The notes: generated from the sequence alone by a model not told the origin. 64,000 nucleotides of DNA from Pseudomonas sp. S09G 359 (GCF_002843605.1 NZ_CP025263.1:4555501-4619500); one strand, 5' to 3'; shown: positions 35,320 through 43,754, numbered from the stretch's first letter. Translations and numbers: made by a program.

Positions 35320-35922
35320 ATGATCTGCGTATTTGACACTGAAACTACCGGCCTCCCGGCGTTCCGTAACCCGAGCGACGACCCTAGCCAGCCGCACCTG
35401 GTAGACATCTGCATCCTGGCCTATGACGCTAACGGAGCCCTGGTCGACGCCTTCGAAGCGATGGTGCGCCCTGATGGCTGGGTGATCCCTGCTGACGTTA
35501 CGGCGATCCACGGCATCACCAACGAAATGGCCATGGACTTGGGTATCCCTGAGTCGGAAGCGCTGGACGGCTTCATGGCGATTCATGACCGCGCCGGCCT
35601 GCGGGTCGCCCACAACATCAACTTTGATGACCGGATCATGCGCATCGCCTTGTCTCGCTGCCGGGGCAAGGAAGCGGCCGACGCCTTCAAGTCCACCCCC
35701 GGATACTGCACCTGCCAGTCCAGTAAGAACTTGGTGCAGTGCCCACCCACCGCCAAGATGATCGCCGCTGGCTTCGGCCGCCAGTTCAAGCAGCCAACCG
35801 TGGCCGAGGCCCTGCTGCACTTCATCGGTGAAGAACTGGTCGGTGGCCACCGCGCGCGGCCCGACACCGAGGCATGCGACCGCATCTACTTCGCCATGAA
35901 CCCGCCTGCTCAGGTGGATTGA
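35320..35922 (+). CDS. DnaQ-like 3'-5' exonuclease domain protein
   Basis: This is a 200-residue DEDD exonuclease. Exo I is VFDTETTGLP (Asp and Glu metal ligands), Exo II is AHNINFDDRIM, and Exo III is probably HRARPDTEACDRIYF with His and Asp. It resembles phage- and island-borne proofreading-type exonucleases and would degrade 3' ends of DNA or RNA. The ATG at 35320 follows GAGG; a GTG at 35299 is in frame. It opens the island backbone, 80 bp from the tRNA-like gene. Confidence 0.82.
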   Translation: MICVFDTETTGLPAFRNPSDDPSQPHLVDICILAYDANGALVDAFEAMVRPDGWVIPADVTAIHGITNEMAMDLGIPESEALDGFMAIHDRAGLRVAHNINFDDRIMRIALSRCRGKEAADAFKSTPGYCTCQSSKNLVQCPPTAKMIAAGFGRQFKQPTVAEALLHFIGEELVGGHRARPDTEACDRIYFAMNPPAQVD

Positions 35923-35984
35923 CACGGGCAAACGAAGTGATTGTTAGCCTTCCCCGGTCAATTCAATGTGTGCATATACGTGTT

Positions 35985-36605
35985 TTACAGCTGAGGATTA
36001 TCCTCATCAAATCTCTCAAACAAGTTATACATTGGTCCTTCAACACTAGAACCCATTTGAATAAGGTAGAACTGTTTCTCATTGATCAGTTTTACCTCAT
36101 GAACGTTTAATAGATTTTTAATTTTCATACCCCACTCAGGTGCGTCCTCAAGGCATGCAGCATAATTCATAGGAGATCCGTAGGGATTTTGACTATGCAT
36201 AATTCCTCCGCACAAGTCATATAATATTTCAAAATTTGCTTTCGCTAGATAATGCCCTTCGAACTTATGCAACTCAGCGCTGTGTTTTTTGCCGTCTACC
36301 CGCATCTGCGTCACAGGCTTCGGGTAAAAATCGGGGTGTACCGCTTCTACAGCGTTGAGTACTCGCTTCGCGTGCCAGTCACTTGAATATTTTTCCCTGA
36401 TTTTTGCATATGCATCTAAATTTGCGATCAAGGAGCCAAACGCAATAAGCTCTAGCACTTTACGATATTGAAGATAAATTATTTCAACATTTGTTTGCAT
36501 GAAGCCAGTCGTCACCTCTCCAACCAGCAACCTATGAACAACCAACATTCTATCCTTAGCTCCCCTCATAAGCTCCAGATAGCGATTCGCCCCATCAAAC
36601 TCCAT
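35985..36605 (-). CDS. Hypothetical island protein, AT-rich
   Basis: This is a 206-residue soluble protein, not recognised. It begins MEFDGANRYLELMRG and has a helical middle (VEIIYLQYRKVLELIAFGSLIANLDAY). It continues with HAKRVLNAVEAVHPDFYPKP. A GGGAGAG box stands before the ATG at 36605; an ATG at 36656 lacks one. The base composition is clearly lower in GC than the flanking exonuclease and methyltransferase genes, so it is likely cargo. It is on the same strand as the next membrane-protein gene, 63 bp away. Confidence 0.6.
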   Translation of the reverse strand: MEFDGANRYLELMRGAKDRMLVVHRLLVGEVTTGFMQTNVEIIYLQYRKVLELIAFGSLIANLDAYAKIREKYSSDWHAKRVLNAVEAVHPDFYPKPVTQMRVDGKKHSAELHKFEGHYLAKANFEILYDLCGGIMHSQNPYGSPMNYAACLEDAPEWGMKIKNLLNVHEVKLINEKQFYLIQMGSSVEGPMYNLFERFDEDNPQL

Positions 36606-36668
36606 AATTCTCTCCCTCAAACTTACTATTCGACTATCAATCACACCATACGTCATGGATATATAGGT

Positions 36669-37358
36669 TTAAAGGTCTGCGAGTTTCACCATTGGGGTGA
36701 TGGCCATTTTCTGACCTTCTGCACTTATGGCGAGGTCCATCTGAAAACCAACCCTTCGCCCATCAAATGTTTTGTAAAAACAGTGAAGAATGGTCGAGTA
36801 ATCTTGGTCCACCATTTCAAACGTAAACGGAACCGTCACTTTTTCATCGCGAGCTAATACTGCATATGTACCGTGAAAATTATTGCCTGGCAGCTTACAC
36901 ATAAACTGCAAATCAAACACTTCCGCCCGAGCATTATGTATTTCAAATGTATGAGTATAAAACTCCCCAACACCTAGACACCCTTGCGAGTAAAAGAAAA
37001 TACGTGCATTCATGCTTTTTTCGTAACGCATGCGCTCATAGTTATAAGCGGCTACTTGAGCAATATTTTGCTCGCGGCTTACAGCAACAAGATCCGCCTG
37101 TTGTTGGACCGAATTTTTCAACTCCGCAGCTTGCTGAACTAGAGCATCTGAACTTATTTTTAGTTCACGCCCTTGCTGTATATAGCCGAGCACCAGCCAG
37201 AGAAAAGCGATGGGGCCAAAGGCTCCCGCGAGAAAATCACCAATCTCGTTAAGCGTCAAACCTGACCACGCATCTCGCTTCCAAAAAGCGAGAACAGCAA
37301 TAGCGACAAGGTAAAGCCCCGTAACAACCCAACCAAAGAATTCAGACTTTGACTTCAT
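36669..37358 (-). CDS. Hypothetical membrane protein with coiled-coil segment
   Basis: This is a 229-residue protein. Two N-terminal spans lie at about 8-27 and 43-62 (GWVVTGLYLVAIAVLAFW and GAFGPIAFLWLVLGYIQQG). A probable coiled coil follows (LVQQAAELKNSVQQQADLVAVSREQ), and the rest is a soluble domain of about 120 residues. The start at 37358 has AGGAG 8 bp upstream; the frame continues further but only as antisense of the methyltransferase. Proteins of this layout are frequent in islands and have no assigned role. It precedes the 206-residue gene and may work with it. Confidence 0.65.
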   Translation of the reverse strand: MKSKSEFFGWVVTGLYLVAIAVLAFWKRDAWSGLTLNEIGDFLAGAFGPIAFLWLVLGYIQQGRELKISSDALVQQAAELKNSVQQQADLVAVSREQNIAQVAAYNYERMRYEKSMNARIFFYSQGCLGVGEFYTHTFEIHNARAEVFDLQFMCKLPGNNFHGTYAVLARDEKVTVPFTFEMVDQDYSTILHCFYKTFDGRRVGFQMDLAISAEGQKMAITPMVKLADL

Positions 37359-37448
37359 ACAAATCGCTCCTTCGAATAATGTCGAGATATTAATGACTCG
37401 GCGTTTGCGTTGCGAGCGGTTTCCAAACTCTAAACAGGAACCCATCGC

Positions 37449-39125
37449 ATGATGCTCAAGCGAATTTTCAAGCACTTCCATTTTTGCTGCGGCCTCGGCG
37501 GCGGTGCCAAAGGGTTCAACAAGGCCAAGCCCGTAGTGGGCAACATGCAGGCCGAGTGGCAGTGCATTGGCGGCATCGATGTTGACCCTGCCGGGTTGCG
37601 CGACTTCCAGCAGCTGTCCGGAGTGCCGGGCACCCTGATGGACCTGTTCACCCTGGGCATGTACACCGCCTTCCACGGTAAGCCGCCACCACCTGGTTGT
37701 GTTGAGGCTGGCCCTGACGATGTGCGCCGCGCCGCCGGCTACGAACGCCCGGACGCCGTGTTCATCAGCAGCCCCTGCAAAGGCGCCTCTGGCTTGCTGC
37801 CCGAAACAATGAGCCTGACCCCGAAGTACCAGGCCCTCAACGAACTGACGCTGCGCTGCGTGTGGCTGATGTGCGAAGCCTGGAAGGATGACCCGGTATC
37901 GCTGATCGTTTTCGAGAGCGTGCCGCGCCTGGCCACCCGTGGCCGGCACCTGCTGGACCAGATCAACAAGCTGCTGAACCACTACGGTTATGCAGTTGCA
38001 GAAACCACCCACGACTGTGGCGTGATCGGCGGCCTGGCCCAGAGCCGCAAGCGCTTCTTGCTGGTGGCCAGGCACATCGAGAAGGTGCCGCCCTTCCTCT
38101 ACGAGCCGGAAAAGAAAACCCTCAAGTCAGTCGGCTCGATCCTGGGCCGCATGCCCATGGCCGGCGACGTGGAAGCCGCCGGCCCTATGCACCGGTTTCC
38201 GGCGCTGCAATGGAAAACCTGGGTGCGGCTCGCACTGGTCGAAGCCGGGAAAGACTGGCGCTGCCTGAATGACCTGGTGATCGAGGACGGTTACCTGCGC
38301 GACCTGGTCATTGTTCCGCAATTCCGGGACGGTTTCCTGGGCGTGCACGACTGGAACGAAACCGCCGGCACCGTTGCTGCGCGAAGCGGGCCAACCAACG
38401 GCAAGTTCTCGGTCGCTGATCCACGGGCCAGGGCCGGCGCCCTGCAATACCAGCAGTACGGTGTTCGGCGCTGGGAGGAAACCAGTGGCGCGGTGATCGG
38501 CGTCAAGTCGCCCGGGCAAGGTACGTTCAGCGTTGCTGATCCCCGCGACCCAGGCATTGGGCACGCCAAGTACAACGTGGCCCAGTGGGATGGCATATCG
38601 CGCACGGTTATCTCAGGCAGCACCACAGGCCAGGGAGCTTTCGCTGTTCAGGACCCACGCCCAGGCATGAAGCGCACGAAGGGAGACGCCTACCTCACCG
38701 GTGGGCACTACGGCGTCACCAGCTGGAACGACCAGTGCGGCGCCGTTTCAGCCAGTGCCCGTCAGGACAACGGCCGGTGGTCTGTCGCAGATCCCCGCAT
38801 GCCGGAAGCTAACGAGCGGTTGACCTGCGTTATCGAAAGCCTCGACGGCACCTGGCACCGGCCGTTCACCACGCTGGAGCTAGCCGCGCTGCAAAGTTTG
38901 GTTGAGCCAGAGGAATGGTTTGAGCTGGACGGCCTGAGCGACCAAGCCTGGCGCGAGCGAATCGGGAACGCAGTTCCACCGGCAGCCGCCGAAGCAATCG
39001 CCCATGTGATGGGCACCACCCTATTGCTGGCCGATGCCGGCGAAACCTTCATGCTCAACAGCATGCCGATATGGGTTCAGCCCGTGGCGGTGGCACTGAG
39101 CGTCTCTCACCAGGTAAACCCATGA
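37449..39125 (+). CDS. DNA (cytosine-5) methyltransferase with internal repeats
   Basis: This is a 558-residue C5-methyltransferase. Motif I is HFCCGLGGGAKGF, motif IV SSPCKGAS with the catalytic Cys, motif VI FESVPR (usually ENV), motif VIII QSRKRFLLVA and motif X IGNAVPPAAAEAIA. Between VIII and X lies a region of four imperfect repeats of about 40 residues. Each has a W-x-x-x-x-G-x-V pattern and then FSVADPR or a variant (SVADPR, FAVQDPR, WSVADPR), starting near residues 300, 340, 380 and 425. This is where target recognition normally resides. No restriction partner is adjacent. A phage or island anti-restriction or epigenetic role is likely. Confidence 0.88.
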   Translation: MMLKRIFKHFHFCCGLGGGAKGFNKAKPVVGNMQAEWQCIGGIDVDPAGLRDFQQLSGVPGTLMDLFTLGMYTAFHGKPPPPGCVEAGPDDVRRAAGYERPDAVFISSPCKGASGLLPETMSLTPKYQALNELTLRCVWLMCEAWKDDPVSLIVFESVPRLATRGRHLLDQINKLLNHYGYAVAETTHDCGVIGGLAQSRKRFLLVARHIEKVPPFLYEPEKKTLKSVGSILGRMPMAGDVEAAGPMHRFPALQWKTWVRLALVEAGKDWRCLNDLVIEDGYLRDLVIVPQFRDGFLGVHDWNETAGTVAARSGPTNGKFSVADPRARAGALQYQQYGVRRWEETSGAVIGVKSPGQGTFSVADPRDPGIGHAKYNVAQWDGISRTVISGSTTGQGAFAVQDPRPGMKRTKGDAYLTGGHYGVTSWNDQCGAVSASARQDNGRWSVADPRMPEANERLTCVIESLDGTWHRPFTTLELAALQSLVEPEEWFELDGLSDQAWRERIGNAVPPAAAEAIAHVMGTTLLLADAGETFMLNSMPIWVQPVAVALSVSHQVNP

Positions 39126-39150
39126 AACGACTCGCTCAGATGTATTGGTA

Positions 39151-39465
39151 CTACATACCGTCGCTCAGGCGCTTACGGATATAGCCCGCCATCGCTTGGC
39201 TGCGCATCTCCTGCCAGTTATCGAAGTCGGTGTTGTCCTTGATGAACGCATCCCAATGGTTATCGTCGATCGCTTCGATATCTTCAATGCTTTGGATGTT
39301 GTAGCCGGCAGCCTCAAATAAACCGTTCAAGTCACTGCACTTGCTGTGGCTTTGAATAAATTCCGGTGTGAACAACTCACCAAGTGGAATTTCGTGATTG
39401 CCCTGCAGCGCTTCCATATTGCGCATCAGCTTATCCAATCCTGAATTGTCGATTTTGATTGGCAT
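39151..39465 (-). CDS. Hypothetical island protein
   Basis: This is a 104-residue acidic soluble protein that begins MPIKIDNSGLDKLMRN and contains GELFTPEFIQSHSKCSDLNGLFEAAGYN. It has the feel of small phage-borne proteins, but no family was recognised. AAGGA stands 8 bp before the ATG. It is convergent with the methyltransferase gene, 25 bp from its stop. Confidence 0.6.
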   Translation of the reverse strand: MPIKIDNSGLDKLMRNMEALQGNHEIPLGELFTPEFIQSHSKCSDLNGLFEAAGYNIQSIEDIEAIDDNHWDAFIKDNTDFDNWQEMRSQAMAGYIRKRLSDGM

Positions 39466-39626
39466 AGTCGGTCCTTCCTCTTTTATGTGAGCCAGAAGTA
39501 AGGCACATCCTCTCGGATCACGCCAGCCGGAAGCACCTCCTATGACCTATAGAGACACTCAGCCATAAGAGGTCACGCATACGATTCTTAGCTGGTAGGG
39601 GTTTATACGCAGTCGTAACACGGCAT

Positions 39627-40313
39627 TCAGGAATTTATCAGCCACCATTGGTCTATCGCTAAAATTGTTGCGCCTGCCCCGACCATAACTGGCAGTAAGT
39701 AAGTAGTAAACCATGGAACAACAAACACTCCTTTAATAAAGGCAATGGCTTTAAGTGCGGCCGCAAAAAATGCGTTAGGTTGTACACTAATCCCAAAACC
39801 CCAGCCCTCATTGGTCCCTCCTTTCTCGAGAGTCACCTGATACAAATAACTAACATCCATAGCGGCTCTATCGGAAAGATTTAATCTATGAGCTTGCACA
39901 GCCGCACCTTTGCTTACAACGTTGAAGCGACGCATCACTGCTGCAGACTTGTATATCTTAACTTTGAATCCATTAAGCTTATGCTGCTGATACTTTATTC
40001 GCCAACGATCAAAAAAAACTAACCTAATCGCTACCCACGAACGTAATACATCGTCGTAAACCTCATTCATATCACCATCAAAATTAAACCCGCCCTTCGG
40101 AACCAATTGAAGGTATCTAAACCATAGATAAGCATTAGCACATCCCAGCAACAGCCATACCTCACTTACATTTTTAGTAAGCTTTATTTCATTACCTAGC
40201 AATTTAAAGGCAGTGAGGTCAGCACCAAAAAACCAAAGACAAAAAACTAAAATACTCCAACCGAGAAGAAAACTCCTAGATTTATTGAAGTCGGAAACAT
40301 CCAGATCATTCAC
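39627..40313 (-). CDS. Hypothetical membrane protein, AT-rich
   Basis: This is a 228-residue protein with about four spans, two near the N-terminus (SFLLGWSILVFCLWFFGADL and VWLLLGCANAYLWFRYL) and two at the C-terminus (AFFAAALKAIAFIKGVFVV and LLPVMVGAGATILAI). A soluble stretch of about 120 residues lies between. It starts with GTG at 40313, with AAGGAG 7 bp before it inside the preceding small gene, so translation is coupled. No family was recognised. A membrane-effector role in phage defence is one possibility only. Confidence 0.6.
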   Translation of the reverse strand: MNDLDVSDFNKSRSFLLGWSILVFCLWFFGADLTAFKLLGNEIKLTKNVSEVWLLLGCANAYLWFRYLQLVPKGGFNFDGDMNEVYDDVLRSWVAIRLVFFDRWRIKYQQHKLNGFKVKIYKSAAVMRRFNVVSKGAAVQAHRLNLSDRAAMDVSYLYQVTLEKGGTNEGWGFGISVQPNAFFAAALKAIAFIKGVFVVPWFTTYLLPVMVGAGATILAIDQWWLINS

Positions 40314-40317
40314 AGCA

Positions 40318-40416
40318 TCACTCCTTGAAAGTCAGCAACCGCGCACTAACTTTTTCAGATGCCGCTTCAATTTCTCCCCTGATGTCAGCTAACCGTTTTG
40401 CTTGCTGTAACGACAT
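40318..40416 (-). CDS. Small protein of 32 residues, coupled to the membrane-protein gene
   Basis: The minus strand from ATG at 40416 reads MSLQQAKRLADIRGEIEA, then ASEKVSARLLTFKE, stop at 40318. GGAGAG stands 6 bp before the ATG. The ribosome site of the next gene lies inside its last codons and its stop is 4 bp from that GTG, which supports real translation. The peptide is likely a single amphipathic helix. It could be a leader, a subunit or an antitoxin-like partner. Confidence 0.5.
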   Translation of the reverse strand: MSLQQAKRLADIRGEIEAASEKVSARLLTFKE

Positions 40417-40526
40417 GTTCGTCTCTCCGTATGAACAACCGCCAACAATGATGGCGTTCTGATTCTGCACCATTCCCCCTGCCAAACCAACCTATCAACG
40501 ACGCGTCATGTACTAAGGATCCCCTC

Positions 40527-40838
40527 ATGCACTCACTCGCACAGCAGGCGCTTGACCGCGCCCGCCAGGCGCCCGCGCGCGCCTCCAAACTTCTCCCGCC
40601 CATCGTGGCCAACGAGCCTCTGCCCGAACTGGTGATCACCGGCCCTATCAACCGCGTCATGGAGCTGGAGGGCAAGCAATTCGCCGTGACGTTCGTCCAG
40701 GGCCTGGGCGCATCGATTCGGCGCGAGCCGGTACGGACCAAGGCCATTGCTGATCTGACCCGATACGCCGTGCAGCAACCGGCCAGCGTGTCCAGCGGCG
40801 TGAAGATCGTTATCGACTTGTTGAAGGGGGCGTCGTGA
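40527..40838 (+). CDS. Small island protein, function unknown
   Basis: This is a 103-residue GC-rich protein with QQALDRARQAPARASKLLPP near the N-terminus and a later MELEGKQFAVTFVQGLGASIRREPV. AAGGA lies a few bases before the ATG. The stop overlaps the next start by GTGA. It belongs to the + strand backbone and resembles accessory phage proteins in size and style, but was not recognised. Confidence 0.6.
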   Translation: MHSLAQQALDRARQAPARASKLLPPIVANEPLPELVITGPINRVMELEGKQFAVTFVQGLGASIRREPVRTKAIADLTRYAVQQPASVSSGVKIVIDLLKGAS

Positions 40839-41263
40839 AACAAGCCATCCCGTTTGAAACCCGCGTCATCACGGCCCTGGCCAACCACGAACGCCTGCTG
40901 CAACAGGTCAGCCAGATGAAAAAGCAGATCGGCGCGCCCCTGGCTGAATGCCCGGTGATGAAGAAGGCTGGTGACTGGACGCTAAGCGCCGAACAAACCA
41001 AAGACCTGTACGACGAAAAGATGCTGGTTAAAACCCATCTGTGGGAAGCCTTCAACGAGACGGTCGAAAGCGACTACGGCAATCAAGTCCTTATGGGGTA
41101 CGAGGATCAGGAAATACACCTGACCGAAGAGGATACCGGGTGTGAACACTGCTACGCGGCCTGGCGGGTGATTCAAGAGCGCCGCGACGTACGCCAAGAA
41201 TTGGGACGCGCCCGCCGTGCGCTTCGCATGCTGGGGAAATCGGCATTGAAGGTTGTGCCATGA
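40835..41263 (+). CDS. Small island protein, function unknown
   Basis: This is a 142-residue protein starting with GTG inside the previous stop (GTGA). It is rich in charged helices: NHERLLQQVSQMKKQIGAPLAECPVMKKAG near the start, EDTGCEHCYAAWRVIQERRDVRQELGRARRAL near the end. The CEHC pair might bind a metal. It overlaps the following 39-residue gene by ATGA, so the three are one translational unit. Confidence 0.6.
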   Translation: MKQAIPFETRVITALANHERLLQQVSQMKKQIGAPLAECPVMKKAGDWTLSAEQTKDLYDEKMLVKTHLWEAFNETVESDYGNQVLMGYEDQEIHLTEEDTGCEHCYAAWRVIQERRDVRQELGRARRALRMLGKSALKVVP

Positions 41264-41379
41264 CCAGCACCGGCAAGCCGTCCGCCGGGGTGCTGGAGTT
41301 CCTGGCCAAGTGCGACAAGTGCAACAGGCCCCGCAACAGCGGGGACCACGACAAGTGTAGCAAGGCCGGGCAAGTATAA
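41260..41379 (+). CDS. Cys-rich miniprotein of 39 residues
   Basis: It starts at an ATGA overlap with the previous gene and reads MTSTGKPSAGVLEFLAKC, then DKCNRPRNSGDHDKCSKAGQV. C-x-x-C followed by H-x-x-C is a plausible zinc knuckle. Small zinc proteins of this type occur among phage genes. The next gene is on the other strand, 10 bp beyond the stop. Confidence 0.55.
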   Translation: MTSTGKPSAGVLEFLAKCDKCNRPRNSGDHDKCSKAGQV

Positions 41380-41389
41380 AAAATGTGAT

Positions 41390-42199
41390 CTAAGGAGACG
41401 GATCCAACACAAACTCGGAGCCAACCCGCCACTCCAAACGGTCATATAACTGATTATACTTCTTCTGCAATGGGTCTTTATGAATTGCGTGACAACACAC
41501 ATATGCAAGCACGTCAGCAACATCTAGAAGTTGAGGATATTTGCCGCCACCTATTATTGGTTCAACTTTATCGACCTTGCCAATATTGCGTCCATCGTCA
41601 ATATAGCCAGAAGTCAAATAATGTGCCTGCGTGCTTCTGGGCCCTATGAACTTTGTCATCGTTGGGTCAGGAGATATAAAAATTTGGCAATCAGCTGCAC
41701 ACGGGCCATTGGGGCCTCCTTGGGGGCCATTGGCAAAACACATTTGGGCCAAAAAGCCAAGGATGCCTTTTGGATTCGGAGCAATAGGAAGAGCAATATC
41801 AGCCTCACCTATCGTTGACTGCATCACCAACTCGCCCGAACTGAAAGCACCCAACGACTTATCCGTAAACGCGTAACCGAACCGCGCAAGTCCTTGGTAA
41901 CGATTCACGACAGTTATGACATTATTGAGGACTGAGTTTATATCTTCTTCTGAGAGGTGATCTAATCCCTTTTTCTTTCTGATTTGCCCACTATTAAGTT
42001 CTCGACAATGTATCCCTACGCCAAGAGGAAACTTAAAGCGTCTTTTTATATCATCTATATCCCGAACGATTGACTTTAGTTTTGTTCGCTTGAAAATAAA
42101 AAAAGCAAATACAAGAGCGTCGTTGTACCCGCTGTCGTCGCCATAGGCGATATATTTAGAATCCTCGCTCGAACCGACCACCGAAACATTGCTCACCAT
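41390..42199 (-). CDS. DUF3800-like protein, AT-rich
   Basis: This is a 269-residue protein with the pattern of the DUF3800 family: an N-terminal YIAYGDDSGYNDALVFAFF (acidic pair after a beta-strand), then GIHCRELNSGQIRKK, and a C-terminal YPQLLDVADVLAYVCCHAIH. DUF3800 is thought to be RNase H-like, with the acidic residues as metal ligands; here the usual DES is DDS. Such proteins are often found in defence islands and on mobile elements. The lower GC marks it as cargo inserted between the backbone small genes and the excisionase. Confidence 0.65.
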   Translation of the reverse strand: MVSNVSVVGSSEDSKYIAYGDDSGYNDALVFAFFIFKRTKLKSIVRDIDDIKRRFKFPLGVGIHCRELNSGQIRKKKGLDHLSEEDINSVLNNVITVVNRYQGLARFGYAFTDKSLGAFSSGELVMQSTIGEADIALPIAPNPKGILGFLAQMCFANGPQGGPNGPCAADCQIFISPDPTMTKFIGPRSTQAHYLTSGYIDDGRNIGKVDKVEPIIGGGKYPQLLDVADVLAYVCCHAIHKDPLQKKYNQLYDRLEWRVGSEFVLDPSP

Positions 42200-42285
42200 T
42201 GCAATCTCCCTTTGAAATAGAACTTAACTCTAAACCCTATCCAAGCTGATCACACCACCTATAAATAGAGTGGCAAGGCATTCCT

Positions 42286-42687
42286 ATGTCCAGAGCAAAC
42301 GCGGCACCGGCCGCAGATATCACGCCGCGCTTCATCCGGGCGTCGGCTGCACCCGCCTACCTCGGCATGTGCCGGGAAGAATTCAAGAACACCGTCCGCC
42401 CCCACGTCCGCGAATTCCCCATTGGAAAACAGGGCGTTGCCTTCGACCGTCATGAGCTGGATGCGTGGGCAGACGCCTACGTCGAACGCATGGCAATTGA
42501 AAAGAAGGCTGATCAGGACAACAATCCGCCCCGCAGTGGGCGCCAAGGAGCAAAACAATGGCGCGAAAAACAATGTCGGGCCTCTACCAGAGGAACGGGA
42601 TTTGGCACATCGACAAAGTCGTCAGAGGTAGCCGACTTCAAGAAAGCACTGGAGCAAGCGAGAGGGAAGAAGCCGAGCAGTACTTGA
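42286..42687 (+). CDS. Excisionase-like helix-turn-helix protein
   Basis: This is a 133-residue protein. Residues 12-60 (RFIRASAAPAYLGMCREEFKNTVRPHVREFPIGKQGVAFDRHELDAW) follow the MerR/AlpA-like pattern of excisionases. The C-terminal third is low-complexity and basic and is encoded in DNA shared with the integrase. It overlaps the integrase start by 130 bp in a different frame. It would direct excision or regulate integrase expression. Confidence 0.7.
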   Translation: MSRANAAPAADITPRFIRASAAPAYLGMCREEFKNTVRPHVREFPIGKQGVAFDRHELDAWADAYVERMAIEKKADQDNNPPRSGRQGAKQWREKQCRASTRGTGFGTSTKSSEVADFKKALEQARGKKPSST

Positions 42688-43754
42688 TTCATCGGCTGGA
42701 AAAGTTGCGGCAGGAAAAGATTTACGGCGTGCGCCAGGTGCGAACCTGGCGCGAGGCTGCCACCCGGTTCCTGGTCGAGTTCAAAGACCAGGCATCAATC
42801 GGCCTTTCCGCTTCCCACATCGAACAACTCGACCCATACATCGGCGATCTGCCGATAACGCACATCGATGATGGGAGCCTGGCTACGTTCATTCGTGACC
42901 GGCAGCGGCCGAGCAAGACCGACAAAGGAAAGGTCAAGCCAGGCGTATCGAACAGGACGGTCAATATCGCCCTACAGCGAGTCGTCAGGATCTTGAACCT
43001 GTGCCACCGCAAGTGGCGCGATGCTGAAAAGCGGCCGTGGCTGGAGAGCGTGCCGATGATATCGATGCTTGAGGAAAAGAAGTCGAGCCGCAAACCATAC
43101 CCGATGTCCTGGGAAGAACAGGCCCTGTTGTTCCCTGAGCTGCCCGACCACCTGTTGAGGATGGCCCTCTATAAGGTGAACACGGGTTGCCCGGAGCAGG
43201 AAGTGTGCAAGTTGCGGTGGGATTGGGAAATACGGGTGCCGGACCTGAACACCAGCGTGTTTCTGATACCTGCCGGATTCGGCGGGCGGAGTGAAAAAGC
43301 AGGGGTGAAGAACGGCGATGAACGCCTGGTGATCTTGAACAACGTGGCGATGTCCATCATCGATGGCCAGCGCGGTCTACTCAAAGACCTGGTGTTCCCG
43401 TATGGGCAACCAGATCAGTTCGGGCCAACGGCAATGCATCGAATGAATGATTCAGCCTGGAAGAAAGCCAGGGTGCGCGCAGCAGACAAGTGGGAGAAGG
43501 TCCACCATGCGCCAGCACACCCCGGATTCAGGTCGATCAGGATTCACGACTTGAAGCACACCTTTGGCAGAAGGCTACGTGCAGCGAGCGTGACAGAGGA
43601 AGATCGGAAAGCGTTGTTGGGGCATAAGAACGGCAGCATTACGAGCCACTATTCTACCCCTGAGTTGCAGCACTTGATTGAGGCTGCGAACAAAGTGTCG
43701 GCAACTGACTCTCGCGGGCCAGCGCTGACGATCTTGAGGAGGAAATTGGGATGA
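42558..43754 (+). CDS. Tyrosine-type site-specific recombinase (island integrase)
   Basis: This is a 398-residue integrase. The N-terminal arm- and core-binding parts lie at about 1-170, the catalytic part after 185. The second active-site block is HDLKHTFGRRLRAASVTEEDRKALLGHKNGSITSHYS, with His330, Lys333, the late His, and the Tyr nucleophile. The family normally has TG-x-R-x-x-E for the first catalytic Arg; here the sequence is NTGCPEQEV with Pro212 in place of Arg (codon CCG at 43191). That would cripple strand cleavage unless another residue substitutes. HxxK in place of HxxR is seen in this branch of the family. The gene points at tRNA-Pro. Confidence 0.9.
   Translation: MARKTMSGLYQRNGIWHIDKVVRGSRLQESTGASEREEAEQYLIHRLEKLRQEKIYGVRQVRTWREAATRFLVEFKDQASIGLSASHIEQLDPYIGDLPITHIDDGSLATFIRDRQRPSKTDKGKVKPGVSNRTVNIALQRVVRILNLCHRKWRDAEKRPWLESVPMISMLEEKKSSRKPYPMSWEEQALLFPELPDHLLRMALYKVNTGCPEQEVCKLRWDWEIRVPDLNTSVFLIPAGFGGRSEKAGVKNGDERLVILNNVAMSIIDGQRGLLKDLVFPYGQPDQFGPTAMHRMNDSAWKKARVRAADKWEKVHHAPAHPGFRSIRIHDLKHTFGRRLRAASVTEEDRKALLGHKNGSITSHYSTPELQHLIEAANKVSATDSRGPALTILRRKLG

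Noticed and set aside
42286..42557. Toxin-antitoxin pair formed by the small gene and integrase
   Set aside because: The N-terminal pattern is that of an excisionase and the position before integrase fits recombination control.
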